A DNA stretch of 64,000 nucleotides, from NCBI GenBank assembly GCA_031425525.1, contig JANPJM010000059.1:1-64000 (forward strand). Reading direction: 5' to 3'. Positions 34,647 through 42,949 of this stretch are shown one piece after another (within the stretch, counting starts at the first letter, position 1; the number at the start of each line of letters is the position of its first letter). The stretch is from JANNMJ01 sp031425525. Its GTDB lineage: Bacteria > Bacteroidota > Bacteroidia > Cytophagales > Hymenobacteraceae. A model generated the notes under the pieces. That model saw nothing but the letters and a program-made list of their open reading frames with translations, was not told the DNA's origin and did no database searches. Position numbers and translations under genes: made by a program.

Positions 34647-37600
34647 ATGCCTTCGTATTCGACCTCCTGCTTTTCTATTCCGCGCCGCGCATACCAGCAG
34701 CGCTATGGGTTATATTTCCTGCTGGCGGTCCTGGCCCTCGCCGGACTAGTGCCCCGCGCCGGCGTGGCGCAAGGCGTGGCCATTCCGGGCCTGCCGCACT
34801 TTGAGTGGCAGAACCCCAAGCCCACGGGGCACGGGTTGTTCGCCATGGCGGCTCCGACCGATTCGGTGGCCTACGTAGGTGGTATAGGGGGTACGCTCAT
34901 CAAAACCACCACCGCCGGCCGCACCTGGGAGCCGCTCAACTGCGGCTTCCGGCGCAACCTGGATGTGGTGAGCTTCGCTACCGCGCAGGCGGGCTGGGTG
35001 GCGGGCACCACCGCCGCCCTGGATTGGCGCCTGTGGGCGGGCCCCGGCGAGGTGCGCCGCACCACCGATGGCGGCCGCACCTGGACGCGCCAGCTCATCG
35101 GGCCGCGCAACCACTCGGTGCGCATCTGCGCCTTGCAGGCACTTTCGGCTACAGAGGCTTATCTACTGTACGATGATGCTTACGTAGGCCCTAGCGGGAA
35201 TCAGGGGCCGCTCATTCCGCGCTTGCGCCACACGACCAATGGCGGCCTGACGTGGCCGGAAGTGGTGTTGCCCCCCGGTAGTCAGTTCGACCAGAGTCTG
35301 CAATTCAACGCCAGTTCGGTTATAAATTCCACGCTCCAGTTTGTTTCGCCGCTGGTGGGGTATCTGGCCGCCGGCAACCTCAGCAAAACCACCGACGGCG
35401 GCCAGACGTGGGCCAACGTCTCGCCCGACAACCGCTACGTCTATACCCGGTGCAGTTTCGCCGACGCCCAGCACGGCTGGCTGGAAAGCGCGGGCAATAA
35501 CCTGGTCTTCACCAACAACCTGAGCTATACGGCCGACGGCGGCCAAACCTGGGTGAACCGGCCCGCCGGCGACGGTTCGGGGCGGATTACGGCCCTGGCC
35601 TTCGCCGACGCGCAGCACGGCATCGTCACGATGGGCGTGTCGGAGCTGCTGCGCACCACCGACGCGGGCTTGACCTGGACGTACGAAGCGCCCCCGGTCG
35701 GCTTCCTTTTCCCGCGAACGCTCGCGCTGCGGCCGGGTGGTGTGGGGTGGCGGTTGGCGAGTAACTGCGTGGAGCGCTCGGCGGGCGCGGGCCAACCGTG
35801 GGTCTTGACGACGCCTTCGTTCACGACCAAGGGCTTCGCGCAGGCGCCGGAGTTTTTCGATGCCGTCCACGGCTGGGCTACGGCCACCTACGACACGGTG
35901 CTGTGGCGCACCCACGACCGCGGCGCGCACTGGCGGAGCGTCTCGCTGCGCGGCGCGCCGTTGCTCAATCATCAGCGCGCGCGGCCGCAGATCATCAACG
36001 CCTCGTTCATCGACCGCGACACGGGGTTCGTGTTCGTGCTGGACTATTCGGTTCTGGGGCAGCCGCGCTACTCGGTGGTGCGCACCGCCGATGGCGGGGT
36101 CTCGTGGCAGACCACCTTCCTGCCGGTGCCGTTCAACTGGTATTCGTCGGGCAGCAGCCTGCGCTTCGTGACGGGGCGGCGGGGGGCATTCGTGGGCAAC
36201 GACGGCCTGATTCTGATGACCCAGGACGGCGGCCAAAGTTGGCAGCGCAAAGTCAGCGGCACCACCCTGCGGCTCGACCAGGTGGCGTGGGCCGATTCGT
36301 TGACGGCCTTCGCCGTGGGCGACTCCCTCACGTTCTGCAAAACCCTGGACGGCGGCGTCACTTGGACAAATTTGCCACCCATCTATCGAACGGCTTCGTT
36401 TTTATCGCTCACGATGCGCTCACCCTTGGAGGGCTACTGCGGTTCGTTCGGCGATTTCGCTCATACGAATGATGGTTGGCAGACCTTCACCGGCCCGTTA
36501 AATTTGGATTCAACATCTGAAGATGTTTCCAATTTGAGCGTCAGCTTTCCTTCCCGGCACGCCGGGTGGCTGTTTGCTGGCAGTGATTACTACCGCACCC
36601 GCGACAGCGGCCAGAGCTGGCAGCGGGTGACCACAGTCAGCGGTGGACGGGGTGGGGCGCCAGCGTTGGGCACTGCGGTCGACCGGTTCAATGCCTGGGC
36701 CGTTGGGGCAAGTGGGTCTATCCTACACTACTCGGAGAAGTTTATCCAGACCGACACCGACACCGCCCAACCCCGCGCCTACTGCACGGGCGATGTGGTG
36801 ACGGTGGCCTTCGACAAAGAAGGCCTCTTCAGCGCCGACGAAGACAGTTTCCTGATCGAGTTGAGCAATAAAATGGGCCGCTTTCGGCCCCGGGAAACGA
36901 CCATTCTGCCCGGTATCGGCCGCGCCTCGGCCTCCCCGCTCAGGGCCACCCTGCCCGCCACCCTCGCCGCCGGCACCCGCTACCGCGTGCGCGTCATCCG
37001 CGCCGATAGCTCCGTGGTGGGCGGCGACAACGAGCGCGACCTGACCATCTGGCCGCGTCCCGCCGCCGTGGCCGTAGCGCCCGCCGATTCGACCCGCATT
37101 TGCGCCAGCGATTCGGTGCAACTCACCGCGCCCGCCGGGTTCGGCCAGTACCAGTGGACACGCGACGGCGCCCCCACCGCCACCACCGCCAGCGTGTGGG
37201 TGAAAACCGGTGGTACGTACACCGTGCAAGTGGCACAAGGTGGCGGCTGTTTCGGCCCGGCCGCGCGGCCCGTCACGGTGCGCGTCACGCCCCGGCCCGC
37301 CGCGCCGCTGCTGGCGCAGACCACAGCGGGTACGGTCTTGCTCACGGCCACGCCCGCGCTGCTCCCGCCCGCCACCTACCAATGGACGGGGCCCAGCGGC
37401 GTGGTGCCCGGCGCCACGGGCAACACACTGCTGCTGACGAGCGCCGCCCAGAACGGCTTCTATTCCGTGACGCTCACCCAACGCGGGTGCGCCTCGGCGG
37501 CTTCCGCGCGGGTGCAGGTGCTGATTATCGGCCTGGCCGAAGACGCCGCCGACGCGGCGGGCCTGAGCGTGGCGCCCAACCCCGCCACCGACGCCATAAC

Positions 37601-37802
37601 CGTGCGGGTCAGTGGCCGCGCCACGGGCCTGCGCACGCTGGTACTGCGCGACCTGGCGGGCCGGGCCGTGCTGACGCTCGCGGGCGAAGGCCGCGCGGCG
37701 GTGGTGGTGGAAGTAGCGGGCGTGCCCACGGGCACCTACCTGCTCGACGCCACGCTGGGCGACGGGCGGCGCGTCACGCGGCGGCTCGTGGTGGCGCGGT
37801 AG
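34647..37802 (+). CDS. YCF48-like propeller T9SS cargo protein (paralog D)
   Basis: 1051 residues from ATG 34647, just after a T8 tract; a signal peptide ends GVAQ. It has the same plan as paralog C: YCF48/BNR repeats (TTAGRTWEPL, TTDGGRTWTRQ, TTDGGQTWANV, TADGGQTWVNR, TTDAGLTWTYE, TQDGGQSWQRK, TLDGGVTWTNL, TRDSGQSWQRV), Ig-like modules, and a type A sorting domain (VAPNPATDA, LRDLAGRAVLTL). The propeller part is clearly diverged from paralog C. From about 36940 to the stop it matches 33500-34364 almost base for base, pointing to recent gene conversion or segmental duplication of the C-terminal cassette. Ligand unknown. Confidence 0.88.
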   Translation: MPSYSTSCFSIPRRAYQQRYGLYFLLAVLALAGLVPRAGVAQGVAIPGLPHFEWQNPKPTGHGLFAMAAPTDSVAYVGGIGGTLIKTTTAGRTWEPLNCGFRRNLDVVSFATAQAGWVAGTTAALDWRLWAGPGEVRRTTDGGRTWTRQLIGPRNHSVRICALQALSATEAYLLYDDAYVGPSGNQGPLIPRLRHTTNGGLTWPEVVLPPGSQFDQSLQFNASSVINSTLQFVSPLVGYLAAGNLSKTTDGGQTWANVSPDNRYVYTRCSFADAQHGWLESAGNNLVFTNNLSYTADGGQTWVNRPAGDGSGRITALAFADAQHGIVTMGVSELLRTTDAGLTWTYEAPPVGFLFPRTLALRPGGVGWRLASNCVERSAGAGQPWVLTTPSFTTKGFAQAPEFFDAVHGWATATYDTVLWRTHDRGAHWRSVSLRGAPLLNHQRARPQIINASFIDRDTGFVFVLDYSVLGQPRYSVVRTADGGVSWQTTFLPVPFNWYSSGSSLRFVTGRRGAFVGNDGLILMTQDGGQSWQRKVSGTTLRLDQVAWADSLTAFAVGDSLTFCKTLDGGVTWTNLPPIYRTASFLSLTMRSPLEGYCGSFGDFAHTNDGWQTFTGPLNLDSTSEDVSNLSVSFPSRHAGWLFAGSDYYRTRDSGQSWQRVTTVSGGRGGAPALGTAVDRFNAWAVGASGSILHYSEKFIQTDTDTAQPRAYCTGDVVTVAFDKEGLFSADEDSFLIELSNKMGRFRPRETTILPGIGRASASPLRATLPATLAAGTRYRVRVIRADSSVVGGDNERDLTIWPRPAAVAVAPADSTRICASDSVQLTAPAGFGQYQWTRDGAPTATTASVWVKTGGTYTVQVAQGGGCFGPAARPVTVRVTPRPAAPLLAQTTAGTVLLTATPALLPPATYQWTGPSGVVPGATGNTLLLTSAAQNGFYSVTLTQRGCASAASARVQVLIIGLAEDAADAAGLSVAPNPATDAITVRVSGRATGLRTLVLRDLAGRAVLTLAGEGRAAVVVEVAGVPTGTYLLDATLGDGRRVTRRLVVAR

Positions 37803-37884
37803 GAGAGGGTAAGGGAGGCGCGTTGCCCTCCCGTGCCCGGCCTTGAAAGACCGGGGAGTTGTTTTCAGCCTTATTGATTCCTGT

Positions 37885-38841
37885 ATGATGACCACGCTAC
37901 TTGGCTCATTACGGCCATTCATACGCTTTGCGGGCGGCTTGCTGCTGCTGGCCATGCTACCGTCCGCCCCCGTCCACGGCCAACAAATAGTGCCCGATCC
38001 GGGGGGCGAGTCGTGTCAGGTGACGCCCGATTGCAAGCCGCACGATTACACGTTCCGGCCCGGCGCGGGCCAGATGTTTTTGCGCTGGCAGGTGCGCGGC
38101 GATCTGCGTCTGTTGTCGCCGGACATTCAGAATCCGGCCACAATCTGCTCCGAAGGGTACGGTAAGGGACGCATCACGGCGCATTACTACTCGTTCCGGA
38201 AGGACGATAAGTGCCGCGAGCGATGCCCCGACACGGTGTACCATACTCTCGATTACGATGTGTTCAAGCAGTTCGATTTGCGGGAACCGATGCAGGGGCC
38301 GGCTTGCGCCCGGCCGGGGCAGGAGGTCACGTATTCGGTGCCGCCCATCCTGACGGATTACGACCATCGGCGGGCCGGCATCGGTACCGATGGCTATGTG
38401 TGGTCGGGGTTTCCGTCGGGCACGTCGCTGCGGTTTTCCGGCGATAGTAGCTCCGTCACGGCGCTGTTACCGGCTACCCTTGCGAGCGGCTTCACGGTGG
38501 AAGCGCAGGTAGGGCGCTGCAATTCCCGTACACCGCTGAAGCACGGAGTGGCGCTCGACCAGAACCTCGCCGCTGCCGTGACCGGTCCGGATTGCCCCGC
38601 CCCCGCCGGCGGCGCTTACCTGACGATGCGCATCGCCACGCTGCCGGGTACTACCTATGTGATGGCCTTACCAGCGGGCTGGCGCTTCGCCAATGCCTCT
38701 ACCGGCACGCTGACCGGCAACGGCACGACGCAGGATATATACTTCGAGTTGGGCGCTGCGCCGGGCAACGTACTGCTGACGGCCACCGGCGGCTGCGGCG
38801 GCGCGCAAACGGCCGGCTGGGCCTTTACGTGGCAGCCATAA
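37885..38841 (+). CDS. Secreted protein related to 28976-30979 but without sorting domain
   Basis: About 318 residues from the ATG pair at 37885/37888. A signal peptide is followed by a Cys-containing beta-sandwich body. Motifs align with the N-terminal half of the protein at 28976: YDVFKQFD against FDFFKTFP, GIGTDGYVWSG against GVGTDNYDWTV, VEAQVGRCNSRTPLKHGV against VNVKVGKCNLSTGKQITV, and ALPAGWRF against TLSGTGWVF. It stops at TAGWAFTWQP with no T9SS signal, so as it stands it would be left in the periplasm unless carried by a partner. It could be a C-terminally truncated copy. A terminator lies ~180 bases downstream. Confidence 0.7.
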   Translation: MMTTLLGSLRPFIRFAGGLLLLAMLPSAPVHGQQIVPDPGGESCQVTPDCKPHDYTFRPGAGQMFLRWQVRGDLRLLSPDIQNPATICSEGYGKGRITAHYYSFRKDDKCRERCPDTVYHTLDYDVFKQFDLREPMQGPACARPGQEVTYSVPPILTDYDHRRAGIGTDGYVWSGFPSGTSLRFSGDSSSVTALLPATLASGFTVEAQVGRCNSRTPLKHGVALDQNLAAAVTGPDCPAPAGGAYLTMRIATLPGTTYVMALPAGWRFANASTGTLTGNGTTQDIYFELGAAPGNVLLTATGGCGGAQTAGWAFTWQP

Positions 38842-38931
38842 ACAACATGGCCTCGCGAAGCAGCGTCAATGCAGCACGTAATGATTTCGCAAGCCATCGA
38901 GCCGCCCCACGCATTTACTGTTATAGTATCC

Positions 38932-38996
38932 GAACCCTGAAGGGGTTCCATCCCACAGCCCAGGGTTGCTATCCCGAAGGGATTGCTACCCTGGGC
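38932..38996. repeat. Pair of REP-like hairpins
   Basis: GAACCC/GGGTTC (38932-38937 and 38943-38948), then a longer imperfect hairpin with arms 38958-38975 and 38979-38996. GAACCC-TGAAG-GGGTTC and similar words are common in Bacteroidota intergenic space. Confidence 0.65.
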
Positions 38997-39013
38997 GGCG
39001 CACGGGGCAGCGC

Positions 39014-39056
39014 AAAAAAATACCCCGCTTAGCAACCTGCCAAGCGGGGCGTTTTA
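39014..39056. terminator. Bidirectional terminator between convergent genes
   Basis: CCCCGCTT/AAGCGGGG stem (39023-39030 and 39042-39049), with GTTTT after it on the plus strand and TATTTTTTT after it on the minus strand. It serves both the secreted protein gene and the cyclophilin gene. Confidence 0.8.
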
Positions 39057-39139
39057 ATTAATTGCATCAACAAGTGACCTAATTATATGCAGCCGGAAAA
39101 CAGCAAGTAAAAAAATCAGCGCAATCAAAACAAATCAGC

Positions 39140-39586
39140 TTAATCAGCGATCTCCTTAACCACCACTTTCGTCATCACGTCATTGGCCTTTATCTGGTCA
39201 ATCACCTCCAGCCCATCGACCACTTTGCCGAAAACGGTGTGGTTGCGGTCGAGATGGGCGGTATTGTCGCGCGAGTGGCAGATGAAAAACTGCGAGCCAC
39301 CGGTGTTGCGCCCCGCGTGCGCCATCGACAGCACACCCCGGTCGTGGTACTGGTTGTCGCCGTCGAGCTCGCACTTGATTTTGTAACCGGGGCCGCCCGC
39401 GCCGGTGCCGGTCGGGTCGCCGCCCTGAATCACGAAATTGGGGATGACGCGGTGAAACTTGACGCCATCATAAAACCCCGATTTGGCGAGTTTCAGGAAG
39501 TTGGCGACGGTATTGGGTGCGTCTTTCTCAAAGAAATCGACGGTCATTACACCTTTGGCGGTGTGGATTTCGGCTTGCTGCTTCAC
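39140..39586 (-). CDS. Cyclophilin-type peptidyl-prolyl cis-trans isomerase
   Basis: 148 residues from GTG 39586. The enzyme speeds proline isomerisation in folding proteins. Cyclophilin motifs are complete: FHRVIPNFVIQGGDPTGTG, GVLSMAHAGRNTGGSQFFI, LDRNHTVFGKVVDGLEVID. The catalytic Arg is in FHRVI; the usual Phe, Gln and His positions are present. No signal peptide, so cytoplasmic. The open frame extends to 39646, but a -7 element lies at 39635-39642, so the GTG start downstream of it is preferred and matches the normal family length. Confidence 0.9.
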   Translation of the reverse strand: MKQQAEIHTAKGVMTVDFFEKDAPNTVANFLKLAKSGFYDGVKFHRVIPNFVIQGGDPTGTGAGGPGYKIKCELDGDNQYHDRGVLSMAHAGRNTGGSQFFICHSRDNTAHLDRNHTVFGKVVDGLEVIDQIKANDVMTKVVVKEIAD

Positions 39587-39634
39587 GGGAGAAAATTTGC
39601 GGGGAAAACGAATTATTGGCCGGTTTTGGCGGGG

Positions 39635-39642
39635 CAAAGGTA
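39635..39642 (-). promoter_or_regulatory. -7 element for the cyclophilin gene
   Basis: TACCTTTG on the minus strand. No TTG at the standard distance upstream. Confidence 0.4.
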
Positions 39643-39708
39643 ACACCTCCGGTAGAGGGGTTGGGCCGCCGAGGAGAGTGTTCGATAGGTAAAATGTTGA
39701 GGGTGTGC

Positions 39709-39738
39709 TTGCGAAATCGAAAACTCAGATTACCTTTG
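39709..39738 (+). promoter_or_regulatory. Consensus Bacteroidota promoter for the small lipoprotein
   Basis: TTG at 39709-39711, 19 bases, TACCTTTG at 39731-39738. Start of transcription expected near 39745, about 40 bases before the ATG. Confidence 0.75.
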
Positions 39739-39784
39739 CACCCGAATTCCTAGAAACCCTAGTTTTTCTTTCTAAACCCCCAAG

Positions 39785-40072
39785 ATGAAGAAGGTCCTTA
39801 CCAACGCTGCTTTCGCTCTCGCCGCATTCGCTACCCTGTCGCTCGCTAGCTGCGGCGATGCGGCAAAAACCGAATCGACCACCACCACCGAAGTCGCGGC
39901 CGACACGACCGCCACGATGAGCACCGAGGTTACCGCCCCGATGGCTGCTGATACGGCTGCTGCTCCAATGGCCGGCGATACCGCTGCCGTTGTGGCTCCG
40001 GCCGGCGCTACCACCACGGAAGCCGCCAGCAGCACCACCACCACCACCACGACCACCGAAGCTACGAAGTAG
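39785..40072 (+). CDS. Small Thr/Ala-rich lipoprotein
   Basis: 95 residues. Signal peptide with a lipobox LASC ending at Cys21, so a lipid-anchored envelope protein. The mature part is almost entirely Thr, Ala, Glu and Pro (TTTTEVAADTTATMST, ending in a run of Thr), without a folded domain. A strong consensus promoter and a strong terminator frame it as a single-gene transcript, and its codons are well adapted, which fits high expression. Role unknown; possibly a spacer or surface-charge lipoprotein. Confidence 0.8.
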   Translation: MKKVLTNAAFALAAFATLSLASCGDAAKTESTTTTEVAADTTATMSTEVTAPMAADTAAAPMAGDTAAVVAPAGATTTEAASSTTTTTTTTEATK

Positions 40073-40098
40073 TCTTCCTCGTTCGTGCGAAATCAGAC

Positions 40099-40139
40099 CG
40101 GCCCGGTCGCCCTTGCAGGGTGGCCGGGCCGTTTTTTTT
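40099..40139 (+). terminator. Intrinsic terminator of the lipoprotein gene
   Basis: CGGCCCGG/CCGGGCCG stem (40099-40106 and 40124-40131) followed by eight T. Confidence 0.9.
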
Positions 40140-40159
40140 GCGCTTGGTTCCAAGAAACT

Positions 40160-40247
40160 GACGCTCGGCGGCACGTAACGCCCAGCGCCTGCTTGGCGCC
40201 GCGCGCCGCCGAGCGTTAGTCGCCAAGTAGGCGCTGGGCGTTACGTG
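40160..40247. repeat. Interleaved double inverted repeat (pseudoknot order)
   Basis: Arm A 40161-40172 pairs perfectly with A' 40205-40216; arm B 40172-40198 pairs with B' 40221-40247 (26 of 27). The order A-B-A'-B' means the two stems cannot both form as simple nested hairpins. Confidence 0.75.
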
Positions 40248-40318
40248 ACACAACCGACGCAGCGTTTCCGTCAGGAGATAACGTTCGGTAATACCCTAAA
40301 TCTTAAGCCCCCAACCTG

Positions 40319-41350
40319 CTACCGCCGGTTATCCTCATCGGCCAGGATGCTGAGGTAGCTCTGGTAGCGCGACGGCGCAATGTGGCCGCCCTCCACCGCA
40401 GCCTGCACGGCGCAACCGGGCTCGTGGGTGTGGCGGCAATTGTGGTAGCGGCACTGGTTGAGCATCACGCGCATCTCGGGGAAGTAGTGGCTCAATTCGG
40501 CCTCACCAATATCAACCACTCCCAACTCCTTGATGCCGGGCGTGTCGATGAGGTCGGAGGTGGCATCGACGGCGTACAATTCGGCGGCGGTGGTGGTGTG
40601 CACACCTTTGCCTGAAAAGGCCGAAATCTCGGCTGTTTGGGCTTCCACGCCCGGAATCAGCGCATTCACGAGGGTGCTTTTGCCTACGCCCGAATGGCCC
40701 GCCAATAGCGTAATGCCGTCTTGCAGCGCGCTGCGAACCTCGGCTACTTCGGCGCCGCCCACCAGCGCCGACGCCCGCAACGACGCGTAGCCGAGCGGCG
40801 CGTACAGCGCGGCCAATTCTTCCTGCACCGCGCGCATTTCGGGGGTGTATTCGTCGGATTTGTTGAATACGAGCGTCACGGGCACGCCGTACGCCTCCGC
40901 CGAAACCAAAAAACGATCAACGAAACCCAGCGAAGTAGCCGGCGCTACCAACGTGACGAGCAAGAGTGCCTGATCGAGATTGGCGGCCAGAATGTGCCGC
41001 TGCCCGGCGCTATGCACCGACCGCCGGATAAGGTAGTTGGTGCGCGGCCGAATGCCGGTGATGATGACGTGCGCATCGGCTTCCGGGCCTTCGGCGAGCA
41101 GCTCTACGCGGTCGCCGACGGCTACGGGGTTGCTCACGCGCAGTTTCAGCGTGCGGAATTTGCCGCGCAGCCGGGCCGCACGCAGCGAGCCGGTGGCCAG
41201 TCGCACCACGTACCACGACCCCGTGGATTTGACGACGAGGCCGGTGAGGGGCGGAGGCGTGGTGGCCGAAGGAGCGGCGGGATCAGCGGGAGCAGTCAAG
41301 ATAGTCGAGGTAAGGACGGTAGCGCAGGCCACCGCCGCGAAATTGCGCAA
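40319..41350 (-). CDS. rsgA: Ribosome small-subunit-dependent GTPase A
   Basis: Frame of 343 residues. RsgA helps late 30S maturation and has a circularly permuted GTPase order. An OB fold (~37-100, GLVVKSTGSWYVVRL) is followed by the G4 motif NKSD (163-166) before the P-loop GHSGVGKST (218-226), then DTPG (G3) and a zinc site CRYHNC...H...GC near the C-terminus. The first ~35 residues (Thr/Ala/Pro-rich) are not part of the family; a TTG at 41299 is another possible start. It lies 59 bases downstream of waaA on the same strand, so cotranscription is possible. Confidence 0.93.
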   Translation of the reverse strand: MRNFAAVACATVLTSTILTAPADPAAPSATTPPPLTGLVVKSTGSWYVVRLATGSLRAARLRGKFRTLKLRVSNPVAVGDRVELLAEGPEADAHVIITGIRPRTNYLIRRSVHSAGQRHILAANLDQALLLVTLVAPATSLGFVDRFLVSAEAYGVPVTLVFNKSDEYTPEMRAVQEELAALYAPLGYASLRASALVGGAEVAEVRSALQDGITLLAGHSGVGKSTLVNALIPGVEAQTAEISAFSGKGVHTTTAAELYAVDATSDLIDTPGIKELGVVDIGEAELSHYFPEMRVMLNQCRYHNCRHTHEPGCAVQAAVEGGHIAPSRYQSYLSILADEDNRR

Positions 41351-41409
41351 AAGCTTCTGCTCCGCGCGTGTAGTGGGCTTTTCGACACCCCGTGAGTGGC
41401 CGGGAATGG

Positions 41410-42735
41410 TTACTTGCCGACCTTATCGAGCGGTACGCCGATGGGAGGCAGCCACGGCCCGATTCCGCTCAAAATCAGCGCCGTAGCGCCCGCGTTGGTG
41501 TAGACGTACGCCGCTGCTGCCGCCCCGGCCCGCAATCGCGCGGTGTCGTCGGTGAGCCATTGCGTCAGTTGGGTGTCGAGTGCATCGGCGGAAGCCACGC
41601 TCGCCGCGCCGCCCGCCCCGATGAGCGCTGTGGCCTCCGGGAAGCGCCCGATGCGCGGGCCGAACAGCACCGGGGCGCCGAATACGGCCGCCTCCAGCAC
41701 GTTGTGCAGCCCTTTGCCGAACGCCCCGCCCACGTACGCCACGGTGGCGTAATTATACAGCGCCGAGAGCATCCCGACGTTATCGATGATGAGCACCCGG
41801 CAGGCCGCGAGCAACTCTTGGGTCACGGCGCGCTCGTCGGGGGTGCCGGCGGCTTGGGCCGCCGCTTGGGAGTAGCGGATAGTAAGTTGGTCGGTAAAAG
41901 CAGCCTCTACGGCCGCAATGTCGGGCGCGCCAACCTCGTGGGGCGCCACGATGACTTTGAGCGTGGCCGCGTGCCGCGCGATGGCGGGCGCGAGGGCCGC
42001 CAAATCGGCTGGCCACGCCGAGCCGATGACGAGGACGGGCTCTTTGGTCGAGACGAAATCATCGACGATGCTTAGGCGCCGGTTCTCAACGGCGGTGCCG
42101 CGTACGCGGTCGAAGCGGGGGTCGCCGGCGACGGTGATGGCGGAATAGCCAATCTGGCGGAGGCGTTCGGCAGTCGGTTCGTTCTGGGGGAAGATGCGGG
42201 TGAAGCGGTGCAGCATCTGCCGGAAAAAGCCGCCCCAGGGCTTGAAAAACACTTGCTCAGGTCGTAGCGCCGCCGCGATGAGGAAGGTGGGCACCTCGCG
42301 CCGCTGCAACGCCGTGAGGTAGTAATGCCAGAACTCGTACTTGACGAAGATGGCCGCCACGGGGCGCACGATATCAAGAAAACGCGCGGCATTGGGCGCC
42401 GAATCGAGCGGGAGGTAAAACACCCAATCGGCGCCCGGCCAGTTGCGGCGCACTTCGTAACCAGACGGCGAAAAGAACGTCAGCAAAATCCGCAGTCGCT
42501 CGCCGTGCTGCCGGCGCAGGCTTTCGAGTACGGGCCGGCCCTGCTCAAACTCGCCCAGCGACGCGCAGTGCATCCACAACACCGGATCAGGATTGCGCGC
42601 CAACGCCGCGCGCAAACGCGGTATCCACTGCCGCCGCCCGTGCACCCACTGCGCCGCCTTCGGCCGAAAAGGCGCCGCTAGCCAGATCAGTAGGCCGTAT
42701 AGCTGAACGCCAAGGTTGTAGAGAAAAAGCGACAC
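41410..42735 (-). CDS. waaA: 3-deoxy-D-manno-octulosonic acid (Kdo) transferase
   Basis: 441 residues. It adds Kdo to lipid IV-A in lipopolysaccharide assembly at the inner membrane. The N-terminal membrane-associated helix is MSLFLYNLGVQLYGLLIWL. Family motifs: WMHCASLGEFEQGRPVLESL (the Glu in GEFEQ is catalytic in the family), LLTFFSPSGYEV, FVKYEFWHYYL, SAWPADL, and C-terminal VAYVGGAFGKGLHNVLEAAVFG followed by PVLFGP. Length is normal. Its presence agrees with a Gram-negative envelope. Confidence 0.94.
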   Translation of the reverse strand: MSLFLYNLGVQLYGLLIWLAAPFRPKAAQWVHGRRQWIPRLRAALARNPDPVLWMHCASLGEFEQGRPVLESLRRQHGERLRILLTFFSPSGYEVRRNWPGADWVFYLPLDSAPNAARFLDIVRPVAAIFVKYEFWHYYLTALQRREVPTFLIAAALRPEQVFFKPWGGFFRQMLHRFTRIFPQNEPTAERLRQIGYSAITVAGDPRFDRVRGTAVENRRLSIVDDFVSTKEPVLVIGSAWPADLAALAPAIARHAATLKVIVAPHEVGAPDIAAVEAAFTDQLTIRYSQAAAQAAGTPDERAVTQELLAACRVLIIDNVGMLSALYNYATVAYVGGAFGKGLHNVLEAAVFGAPVLFGPRIGRFPEATALIGAGGAASVASADALDTQLTQWLTDDTARLRAGAAAAAYVYTNAGATALILSGIGPWLPPIGVPLDKVGK

Positions 42736-42854
42736 GGAAAGGGGAAGTGGTAGGAATACGCGGCGCGTACAGATCAGGGAAAAGCCCGAAGCCGCTACCG
42801 CACGGCGCGCTTCCGCAGCGTATACGGAATGACAAGTATCAGCGGTTCAACCCC

Positions 42855-42899
42855 CAAAAAAACATCCGGTTGCCGCCCGCGCGGGCCGCAACCGGATGT
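42855..42899 (-). terminator. Intrinsic terminator of the peroxiredoxin gene
   Basis: 12-bp perfect stem (arms 42862-42873 and 42888-42899), followed on the minus strand by about seven T. Confidence 0.85.
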
Positions 42900-42920
42900 A
42901 GAATCAGCAGTATTCCTGAT

Positions 42921-42949
42921 TAGAAACTAGAAACTAGAAACTAGAAACT
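42921..42949. repeat. Four GAAACTA heptamers abutting the peroxiredoxin stop
   Basis: Four exact 7-bp units run into the stop codon of the minus-strand gene ending at 42948. Same period and similar composition as the arrays before other genes. Confidence 0.85.
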
